Shown here in pieces: positions 9,101-17,500 of a stretch of DNA of 19,978 nt. The first letter of the stretch is position 1. Each line of letters opens with the position of its first letter. The DNA comes from Rhodospirillaceae bacterium (GTDB lineage: Bacteria; Pseudomonadota; Alphaproteobacteria; UBA828): assembly GCA_028819955.1 (NCBI GenBank), contig JAPPKP010000308.1, positions 1-19,978 on the forward strand, in the 5' to 3' direction. The notes under the pieces are model-generated. The model worked only from the letters and a program-made list of their open reading frames with translations, ran no database searches and was not told the DNA's origin. Position numbers and translations under genes: made by a program.

Positions 9101-9271
9101 ACCCTTACCACCGTTCTGGGGTTGTCACCGTTGCTTTACGAGCGTGGCGACGAGTTACTCGGCTTCGTGCCCTTCGTCGTCAGCATGTTGGGTGGGCTCA
9201 CCTTCTCCACCCTGTCGATCCTGTTCGTTTTGCCGGCGTTGGTGATGATCGTCGAAGGCCGACGGGAGTAG
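6116..9271 (+). CDS. RND-family efflux permease (AcrB-like)
   Basis: This 1051-residue proton-driven inner-membrane transporter has the RND internal duplication. TM1 is near residues 33-55 (NPVAANLLMILLIVGG), followed by a large periplasmic loop. TM2-TM6 lie around 355-500, a second periplasmic loop reaches about 880, and TM8-TM12 run to the C-terminus. TM4 carries the proton-relay pair D419-D420 in GIVVDDAVVVGES. The equivalent TM10 segment reads GGVVVNDALVLLD, with Asn where AcrB has the relay Lys, as in other permeases of this subgroup. It starts at the ATG at 6116 behind GGAG (6105-6108), 12 nt after the adaptor stop. No outer-membrane factor gene is in the window. It ends 4 nt from the stop of the convergent reductase-sulfotransferase gene, so the transcripts must overlap or end within each other's genes. 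Substrate unknown. Confidence 0.93.
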   Translation: MSMTDAGSTNAGPAAQPSPTGLKPGLIAYFAGNPVAANLLMILLIVGGVLSGLQLIVQYYPDIEARRAAISVLYPGASPQEVEKDVNRRIEEAIVGLPGVERVVSTANQSIGRVTVEMATFADSDAVFNDIQSAVDSIENFPPVRAEQADVRLLKVTHEVMTLAVASSSLSEDGLRLAAEDLRDRVSALPSVSQVALKGTRDREITIELSEEELRRHSLSIAEVSRKVRRASLNLTMGEIRTDTGSVILQTVAKKSVGEDFEDISLITQLDGTNVTLGDVATIRDGFVDEDVVTEVNGHPAVLVRIDATEQQSVVEMAEDIRNLLAVYEPPEGVSVSVWNDNASPIFDRLLEIVKNGAIGTILVFISLVLVFELRTAFWMTVGIPLSFVGSLLFFDAADLTLNLGTLFGFFLLVGIVVDDAVVVGESIAAEREKGKNALDAAVSGARAMVGPLTIGAITTILAFLPFLFITSPAFQIVNVFPYVAIFVLLVSLVAAFFILPAHLSRERRWSLSPLRDVQTQVGGWLDGVRDRVVAPAASWAIRNVWLSIAGGILVLVAAVLLIGSDAVRIVLIDENISTTDNVQADIYLPAGAPFEETLATADHFVEAAHSINDRLDGTPIDAVSMIVGNIETARKVQEQLNNSHLATVRLHLSDQDHRDATPAQIERAWREAVGPVANLEKAEFRSRRIDVRPNVSYSLKHDDMETLRSAAAELKSGMATVPGIYGISDDLAPGKRHFEIELTPVGKAAGLTPSLIGKQLRSSFHGADVQRIQRGREEVNVVVRYPAERRRSLSELASERIHRPGGGEIPLSLVASITEKREPATLTRIDGRRAALVNARADTTVITPIRARREVREQVIPDLLANYPGLSVEVEAGARDEGDMLETLAVLVPIVLIAIYALIAAFLRSYWKPVIAVVGIPIAFAGAVVSHWILGWDLTTMSLFGMIAVGGVVVNDALVLLDRYNRIRQDNAMIPAVAAAAAATRQRFRPVFLTTLTTVLGLSPLLYERGDELLGFVPFVVSMLGGLTFSTLSILFVLPALVMIVEGRRE

Positions 9272-9275
9272 TCGG

Positions 9276-11471
9276 CTACGACAGGTCGATCCCGCGTTCT
9301 GCGACAAAGCCCCTGTACGGCGCGAATGCCTCGTTCACGGCCTCCGGCGTGAGGCCGTAGTCCTCCAGCCTGTACTCGTGCGGCGGCTCTTGCCGGCGCT
9401 GCTCTTCCTGTAGCGCGAGCCACTCCCGCATGGCGCGGGCGGCGGCTGACTCAAGTGGCCAGCCGAGGCGTGCGTAGATGTCGTTCACGACCGCCATCGG
9501 GTCCTCGACCAGGTCGACGTAGCGCACGTCGACCCAGCGCTCTTCGAGCGCGGAATTCGAGGCGCGGATTTGCATCGCGTCGTTGAGCATGCCGCTCATG
9601 AACGCCAATTGCTCGGCCCCGGTCTCGTGCGGTGGCCGCGGATCGGTGGCAATACCGCGAAGCCGCTCCGCCAGGCTGTTCCAGGACGCCAAGAACTGTA
9701 CAGGTTCGCGATGGGTCTGGATGAGGACTGCATCCGGATAGGTCTCCAGCAGCGCCTCCAGTTCCTTGAGGTGGAAGGGCGCCTTGAGCAGCCAATATCG
9801 CTCGCCTTCCGGCTCTTTCTGGCGGCGCTGCCAGGTGAAGTTTTGCATGACGCGCCGGTGATGCACGTAGACCTCGCGGGACCCCGCTGCCGCCAGCCAG
9901 CGCGCATACGCTGGCACGTAGTGCGCGATGGCGAACGCCCAAGTCCTGAAGGCGAGCCAAAGGAGCATAAAGTCCTCCTCCGGCTCTCTCATGTCGACGC
10001 GGTGCAGCCCGGCGAGCATGTCGACAACCTTGGTCGCGCTCAACACCTCTTCTGCGTAGACCCGGCGGGGATCCTGGGCCGTCCAAGCGACGGTGCCGTA
10101 TTCGCCGGTGGAAAGGACCGGCTCGGTCAGTTCGTAGCGCCGCAATGCCCAGAATTGCGGATCGCGCGACAGGAGGCGATGCAGAAATGTCGTGCCGGTT
10201 CGGTTGATGCCGGCGATAAAGACGGGCCGCTTGATCGCCTGGCATTCGATTTCAGGGTGCTGTTTGCGCTCCCAGGCGAGCGCCGCGTTGTTGCGCAGGG
10301 CGCGGGTCAACCCGTAAATGACGTGACTGACCCTCGTTTCCCGCAGTCCGGACTCCGGCGATTTCAGCGCTTCGATCAGTTGCGCGAGCCCTTCCAGCAT
10401 CCACGCGGGATAGGTCCGCTCGAAGGAAACTCCGGAGCGTTCGGCGTAACGCTCAGCCTGAGATATGAGACCGCCCAAATCGAGGCGGGCTTGAGGCACG
10501 GAGTGGGGCCATTCTTCCTGATTTTGCTTGATCCATTCGTATGAGTGCGCGTGCCGGATGACCAGCGCCGGCCACTTGATCGGCCGCGGGCAGTCTTGCC
10601 GAATGGCGCGGTCGCTGATCGGCAACGTACCGCCCGCCTTGTCCTCGCTGAACCAATAGGGCGCGAAATGATCGAGCAAGACCCACTGCCCGTGCAGTGG
10701 AGATTCCTCACCGAGGGCCTGGCACGAACGCTTGAAAGACAGATACGAAACTTCCTGCCAATAGAACCCGAAGTCCGCCAATTCGAGATCATCATGCCGC
10801 GGCTTTGGGTCACAGCAGTGATAGACGGTGAAGCGCCTGTCGGGGTTCAGCGAAATCGCCGTACATATTTCGCTGACCGTATCCACCGGCTCGGCCTGCC
10901 TTTGTAAGGTAAAACCCGGCGGCGTCTTCTCAAGTTGAGTGGCTGCTGCGAACAAGCGGGACGGAAAGTCGTTTGCCTGCGTATACCCTGAGCTGGGCAA
11001 TCCTATCAGCGGCAGGCGGAATATCGCGCTCGGCACGCCGGCCGCTTGCGCGAACAGCACACCTTGCTCCGCCACCAGCTTGCTCCACGGATACCCGACC
11101 GCGCCGAGCGGAAAGACATTCTTCATGTCGTTGACGTCGGGCGACATCTGATCATCGATACGGCTTCGACGGTACTCCCGCGCGAAGTTGCAAAAATACG
11201 CGGGAAAAACGCCCATGGTGGAGACGTAAAACAGGTGCTTTAGGCGGGTCCGCAAGCACAGCTCGCGCACGAAGAAGCGCCCCACGTAGCCGGTCCCTCC
11301 GGTGAGAAATACCTCCTGAAAGTCGTTTGGGGATACCGCTGCAGCTGGGGCCTCCCGCGCGAGCGTCGCATGAACAACGCGCCGCAGCGCGTCCACGTCC
11401 TCACGGCATTGGGGCGGCAGTTCGCCGATAAGCGGGGGCACGGCTCGATCGGCGATAGCTGGTGCGTTCAT
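9276..11471 (-). CDS. Thioester reductase-like / sulfotransferase fusion protein
   Basis: This 731-residue two-domain tailoring enzyme is encoded 62 nt downstream of the PKS. Residues 50-230 resemble the NAD(P)H-dependent thioester reductase (R) domains that release ACP-bound chains. They show the glycine loop FLTGGTGYVG (55-64), the strand FYVSTMGVF (81-89), and GYPWSKLVAEQ (126-136) with Y127-x3-K131. The usual 100 or more residues between the first helix and the YVST strand are absent, so the cofactor fold looks incomplete. Residues 230-410 are an unrecognised linker. Residues 414-725 form a sulfotransferase (Sulfotransfer_3 type): the PAPS 5'-phosphosulfate loop PVFIAGINRTGTTFLHRLL (416-434), LLKAPFHLKELEALL (561-575) and the 3'-phosphate motif THREPVQFLASWNS (586-599). 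It starts at the ATG at 11471, with a weak Shine-Dalgarno (TGGGA). The middle of the gene is visibly lower in GC than the PKS. Its likely job is offloading plus O-sulfation of the PKS product; activity of the reductase half is doubtful. Confidence 0.85.
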   Translation of the reverse strand: MNAPAIADRAVPPLIGELPPQCREDVDALRRVVHATLAREAPAAAVSPNDFQEVFLTGGTGYVGRFFVRELCLRTRLKHLFYVSTMGVFPAYFCNFAREYRRSRIDDQMSPDVNDMKNVFPLGAVGYPWSKLVAEQGVLFAQAAGVPSAIFRLPLIGLPSSGYTQANDFPSRLFAAATQLEKTPPGFTLQRQAEPVDTVSEICTAISLNPDRRFTVYHCCDPKPRHDDLELADFGFYWQEVSYLSFKRSCQALGEESPLHGQWVLLDHFAPYWFSEDKAGGTLPISDRAIRQDCPRPIKWPALVIRHAHSYEWIKQNQEEWPHSVPQARLDLGGLISQAERYAERSGVSFERTYPAWMLEGLAQLIEALKSPESGLRETRVSHVIYGLTRALRNNAALAWERKQHPEIECQAIKRPVFIAGINRTGTTFLHRLLSRDPQFWALRRYELTEPVLSTGEYGTVAWTAQDPRRVYAEEVLSATKVVDMLAGLHRVDMREPEEDFMLLWLAFRTWAFAIAHYVPAYARWLAAAGSREVYVHHRRVMQNFTWQRRQKEPEGERYWLLKAPFHLKELEALLETYPDAVLIQTHREPVQFLASWNSLAERLRGIATDPRPPHETGAEQLAFMSGMLNDAMQIRASNSALEERWVDVRYVDLVEDPMAVVNDIYARLGWPLESAAARAMREWLALQEEQRRQEPPHEYRLEDYGLTPEAVNEAFAPYRGFVAERGIDLS

Positions 11472-11533
11472 CGTGTCGTCCCAGGCTCTTTCATGGACCG
11501 CAGCGGGGACCGTTCTCCTGCCGCCGGATCGCG

Positions 11534-14500
11534 CTACTCGGCGGCCAGGGCCCTCGCCGCGCCTTTTCCGGAACAGGGCGCCGGCGGGAAGTGGTCTTCG
11601 GCCGGGCTGGCGAACACCGAAGGCTTGCGGCGAACCCTGCGCTGCGCGGCGAGGGGTGCGTCGTCGTCGATGCCGTCGCTTTCCGTCTCGGCTTCCGCCT
11701 CCTCGTCGCTCGTCGTGCCGAAGACGATGGCATGCGCCAGCGACTGGCACGAGGCCGTCGTCATCAGCTCGAGCGCACTCGCCTGGAAGTTGAATTCGCT
11801 CTGAATGAACGCACCCAGCTCCGCGACGGAGATGGAGTTGAGGCCGAAGCTGGAGAGGGGCTCCTCCAGACCGCCCTCGTCGTGGCCGCAGAGCTCGGCG
11901 ACCTTGGCGGCGATCTGCGCCATGACCCCATCCACCGTCAGCTGCTCGTCGGAGCCCACCTTGAACGCATCCTGGTTGCTCATCAGGCGGCCGGACCGCA
12001 TGTAGTCGGGGGAATCGACGCTCCAGAGCACGCGCTTGAACAGCGCGGTGATCAGGTGGTCGCTTTCGCCCATGGTGCGGAGCGCATAGTCGAGGTTGGC
12101 GATGGCGCAATAGCTGCTCACGGGCGGTATGCCGGCGGCTTTCATCAGTCGCAGCAGGCCGAGGTTGCGCGCGGCCATGCCCGCATCGGAGACCGCCGCC
12201 AGGTTGTAGGACAAGGCCGGCAGCCCCTGCCGGCGGCGGCAGGCGGCGAGGCCGTCCATGTAGGCGTTGGCCGCGCCGTAGTTGATCTGCCCCGGATTGC
12301 CGAACGCCGACGAGAGCGACGAAATCATGACGAAGTGGTCGAGTGCGAGGTCTTCGGTGGCGTTGTGCAGATGGAGCGCACCGTGGGCCTTGGGCGCGAA
12401 CACGCGGGCGATGGATTCCGCCGTCATGTCCGCCAGCAGGCAGTCGTCCAGGGCGCCGGCGAGGTGGAACACGCCCTTGAGCGGCTTCTTCACGTTGGCG
12501 ACGCAGCGGCGCACGTCGGCCTCGACCGCAACGTCGCCCCGGACCAGGTCGATCTCGACTCCCTCGCCCATGGTCGCAAGGGTCGTGGACTGTCGCAGCC
12601 AATACTCGCTGCGGCGGCGCTCGGGGTCGCGGTCCATCAGAATGAGGTGGCGGGCGCCGGCGGTGACCAGGTAGGGCAGGAGCCGCTGGCCGAAGCCGCC
12701 AAGGCCGCCAGTCACGAGATAGGTCGCGTCGGGGTCCAGCAACGGCCGCCGGTCGTCGATCGGGAAGTCCGGAGCGGCAGACTCCGGCGGCGCCTTCAGC
12801 ACCAATTTCCCCTGGTGCTGGCCGGTGGTCATCAGGCGGAGCGCGTTCGCATACTCGCCGTAGGAGAAGACGGTGACCGGCAACGGCGGCACCACGCCGC
12901 GATCGAGCAGGTCGAGGCAGGCCTGGGAGAGCTCGCGCGACAGTAGCGGATCGTCCACCATCAGGCGGTCGAGGTCGATGGCCGCGAAGCGCAGGTTCTT
13001 GCGAAAGACGCGGAGGCCGACGGCGCTGTCGGCGTAGATGTCGACCTTGCCGATCTCGCAATGCCAGCCGCCCGCCCTCAGCGCCTGCAGGCAGAGCGCA
13101 ACGTGGCGGCCTGCGAGCGAGTTCAGCACGACATCGACGCCCTGGCCGCCGGTCGCCTTCATCAGCCCCTCGTACCAGTCCTCGCTGTGGGAATCGAAGG
13201 CCGCGCGCACCCCCAGCGCGAGCAGCCGGTCGCGTTTGCTCTCGCTGCCGGCCGTGGCGTAGATCTCGGCGCCCACGTTGCTCGCGAGCGCGATGGCGGC
13301 TTGCCCGATGCCGCCCATGGCCGAGTGAATCAGGACTCGCTGGCCCTTGCGCAGCCGCGCCAGGTGGATCAGCGAGTAGTAGGCAGTGACGTAGACCGAG
13401 AGCGACGACGCGGCCTCCTCCATAGTGAGGCCCGCGGGCTTGGGGAAGACGCGGTGCTGGCCCACCACCGTGCGATTGGCGATACAGCCGCCGTCGACGA
13501 AGACCACCTCGTCGCCGGGCTCGAGCCCTTCCACCGCCATGCCGGCGCGGCGGACCACGCCGCTCGCCTCCATGCCGACCTCGCGGCCGAGTGCGGAGCG
13601 CTCGTAGGCCAACGCCGGCAGCAGCCCCAGCGTCACCATGACGTCGCGGAAGTTGAGCGCCGACGCGGCGACGTCGATCTCCACGTGGTGGGGCCCGAGC
13701 GGCGGCGGGTGGTAGGTCTTCATCCTGAGGCCGGCGATCTGTCCCGCGTTGTCGAGGAAGAGCCGATAGGGCGGGTCTTCGCCGGCGGGAACACGCGGGT
13801 ACTGGTCGCGATTGCTAACCACGCGCGGGACCCACAGCCGGCCCTCGCGCACCGCAAGCTCGCGCTCGCGCAGGTCGTGCCGCGCGAGCCACGCCAGCGT
13901 CTTGAGGTCGTCGGAACCGCCCAAGTCCACGAGGCGGAAGTCGAGCTGCGCCTCCTCGCCGATCTCCATCGCCATGGTGCGCACCGCCCCCCAGAGCGCA
14001 CACCCGCGTGCATCTTCCGCCTCGAACGCCGCCTTGCGGGTCACCACGGTGATGCGGCATTGGCAGCTGGCCTGGTCGAACCTGTAGGGCACCAGTGTCT
14101 GAAGCAGGGCGACGAACTGACTGACCGCCCTCTCGCCGGTCGGGTCTTCAGGATCCCAGTCGCAGAAGACGTCGATCGCCTGCACGTCCGCCGCCTGCGG
14201 CCACGTCTCGACCTCGAAGGGATCGCCTGACGCGAGGCCGTCGAAGGGAATCGGATGGACCGCAGGATCGTCGAGCAGAGATGCCCAGGCCCCCGCCAGG
14301 CTGTCGGGCGCCCCCATCACCCAGCGCGGCGCCGGCAGCGCCGCCTCGTCCGCTTCGTCCGTGCGCTGCGAGGGCGCCTGCAGCAGCGTCGTGCGCCGGC
14401 CCGCCCGAAGCGTGGTCCAGCCCGCGCCGGGCTCCGCGACCGCGCCGTCATCGTGGGAAACCAGCGCCAATCCGCCCTCGACCGCCACCTCCTGCCAGAA

Positions 14501-17500
14501 CCGCCAGTCCTCGGGCGTGAATGCATGTTCATCCTGGTGGAGGAACAGGATTTCCGCCGCAGCGGAGCGCAGCAGGCCCGCATCGAGCGCGGACGCCTGC
14601 CACGCATCCGGATCGAGGCAGTCGAAGCGCAGCGCGGCGTCCTGCGCATGGAAGACCTCGAAGCATGTCCGTGCGTGCTCCTCGTCGTCGGCGACGAGCC
14701 AGAACTCGCTTTGCGTCTCCTCCCGCGAGAGGTGGTCGACGCACTGCCGAAGTACCGTCTGCTCCGGCTCCCTGGAGCCCGCGATCTCCAGCGCGTGGCA
14801 GACGCGCAAATCGTCATCAACGCCATCGGCCCGCTCCAAGGCGGCGAGCAGGGCCGACGGCTCGATCTCCCCCTTGGGCAGCCGCTGTGCAATCGCGCGG
14901 CCGTCTGCGACGAACTTCGGCTGCCAGGCGATGCGGTGCTTGCTGCGCGGCAGGTCGACCCGCCTGGGATACGAGATGAAGGAGATGTACTTCTCGACGT
15001 GAAGGGTGAGCGCGCCGGTCGCTTCGTCGTAGAAGTTCAACCGGCCGGAAACCCACTCGCCGTTGGGAACGTTGTATTGACCCTTGTCATCGACTTCGTA
15101 CCGCTTGCCGCCGGGATAGGTCAGCTGGCAGACGAGGCGCGGCACCGTCGGCGCACCCAGGAACGTCACGTTCTCGGCCCGCAAGGGAATGGCGAAACGA
15201 TCGGCGCCCAGCATCAGGTCGTAGAGAAACGACTGCAGGCCACCGTCGAGCAGGGGCGGGAAGGAGACATATCCCTCTTCCCGCGCGCCCGCCCACAGCG
15301 CCTCGTCGACCGCGACATCCAGCAGGAGGCGGCCGGTCTCGCGCTCGCGCCTCAGCTTCCGAATGTTCCTGAAGTGGGGGCCGTACTGGAAGGTTTCGCC
15401 GAGAACCACTTCGAAGCGCTCGTAGATTTCATCGTCGGCCGCATACTGAAGAGGGTCGTAGGCCGACGTGTCCAGGTCCGACAGCGTTTCCGGTGCGTCC
15501 ATCTCGGGTCGCGCACCGATCAGGCGCATCCTTCCGCGGCAATGCAGCTCGCTCTTCGGATCGACCTCGTAGGGCAGCGTCGAGATCTGGAAGGTGAATT
15601 CACCGTCGGAATTGGGGACCGGATAAAGGGCTGTCTGAAGCCGGACCGGCGTCTTCGGGATGGGGCAGGGCTGCAGGAACTCGAGCACGTCGAAATGGAC
15701 CGGAACGCCGCCCAGAGCCTGCAAGATCAGCTCGATGTAGCCCGCGGCCGGCATGATCGACGCGTGATGGACGCGGTGCTCCGCGAGCCAGGGAAAGGCT
15801 GCCTCGGAGAGCCGCGCTTCGAACAGGAGATGATTGCTGGCGATCCGGTGGCCGACCAGCGGGCCGTGCGCGTAGTCGCCCTGTTTCAGGAAGAACTCGT
15901 CGTCCAACAGGTCGTCGACGGTCTTCTGCTCGTCCCTCGGATGCCCCGGCAGCAGATGGACGATGGGGTCCGGGCGCGGATACTGCGCCGCGAAGTCCAG
16001 AGACACGCCGGCCTTGAAGAGGTTGCCCAGGGCCTCGTGGAAGCCGAGGCAGGTATCGCTGTCCCGCATCAGCGTCGGAATGGAGACGGGCGGCGATGCA
16101 GCGTCTTCCACGCATTGCGCGATGATGGGCTGCAGGGCCGAATGGGGCGCGAGCTCCAGCACCACGTCGGGCCGGTGGTCGCGCTTGACGGTCTCCATCG
16201 CTGCGGCGAAGCGGACCGGCTGGCGGATGTTGGACCACCAGTAGGCGCTGTCCAGCCGCGCCGTCTCGGCACCCGTCACCGACGAGACGAAGGGCACGTC
16301 GGCGTCGAAGGAGAGATCGTCGAGGAAGGAGAGCGCGTCGAACGCATCGTCCCTGAGGGCGTCCATCGCCCGGGAGTGGAAGGCGATGTTGCCGGGGATC
16401 AGCCGGTTCTGGAGGCTGCGCCGATCCAGCTCCTCTATCACGGGCCGCAGGTCGTCCTCGCGGCCGCAGATGACGGTGTTGGCCGGTGCGTTCTCGCAGG
16501 CGATCTCGACCCGGACGGGCCGGTCGCCGCCGAGGCGGAAGGGGATGTCCAGTTCGTCCAACAAGTCCTCCACGCCCGGCCGGTCGAGTCCTATCGCCAG
16601 CATGCGGCCGGAGCCGGCCACGCGCTGCTGCAGGGTGGCACGGTGGTAGACCAGGCGCGTCGCGTCGGCGAGGGAGAGCGCTCCGCACGCGTACGCCGCG
16701 GCCACTTCGCCTGAGCTGTGGCCCACCACGCAGTCGGGGTAGACGCCCCAGGTCTTGAACAATTCCACCAGCGCACACTGGATCATGAAGATGGCGGGCT
16801 GAGCGAGCTGAACCTCGTCGAGATCCTCTTGGGGAGCCGTGAAGCAGGCCTCGCGCAACGAGGTATCCGCGCGCTCGCGCCAGTGCTCGTCGATGGCATC
16901 GATGGCGCGGCGAAAGACGGGATGAGCCTCGTAGAGGTCGCGCCCGCAACCGGCCCACTGTGTCCCCTGCCCGGCGAACACCATGACCAGCCGCCGCTCG
17001 CCCTCCTCCGCCGTGGCGATAGGCGCACCCTCTTCGGCGAAGACATCCAGCGCCTCGGTCAAATCGGGCAGGCTGCGCGCCGCGAATGCCGTCCGCGCGG
17101 CGAAATGGGTGCGGCGGCGGCTGAGATTGCCCGCGAGCGCGTAGAGGTCCATCGGCTGCTCATCGAGCAGATGGCGCAGCCGATGCGCGCTCTCGGTGAG
17201 CGCCTTGGGCGTGCGTGCCGAGAGCGGGACCATGTAGCCCGCCTCCGGCGCCAGCGGCACCGACCAGAGCCCCGACAGCGCCGGCCGGTACTCGCGTATC
17301 ACGCAGTGCCCGTTGGCGCCGCCGAAGCCGAACGAGTTGATCCCGACGACGACGGGACGGTCGGGGAACGGCTCGCAGTCCGTCTGCACCCGCATGGGGC
17401 CGCTCTCGAAGTCGATCTCCGGATTGGGCACCTGAAAGTTGTTCGATGTCGGCGCGAAGGTGCGCCGCTGCATCATCAGAACGACCTTGAGCAGAGCGCA

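Noticed and set aside
11472..13061. Upstream in-frame extension of the reductase-sulfotransferase frame by about 530 codons
   Set aside because: It overlaps the 3' end of the PKS gene in another frame on the same strand, its translation is Arg/Pro/Gly-rich with no domains, and the ATG at 11471 begins just before recognisable protein.
14000..14975. Possible C-methyltransferase domain between DH and ER of the PKS
   Set aside because: No glycine-rich SAM-binding motif was found; the stretch is better explained as the structural pseudo-KR of reducing PKSs.
14255..16714. Long plus-strand open frame (about 819 codons) opposite the PKS
   Set aside because: It lies antisense to the DH/AT region, which has unambiguous motifs, and its translation has no recognisable domains. 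Such frames are expected opposite high-GC coding sequence.
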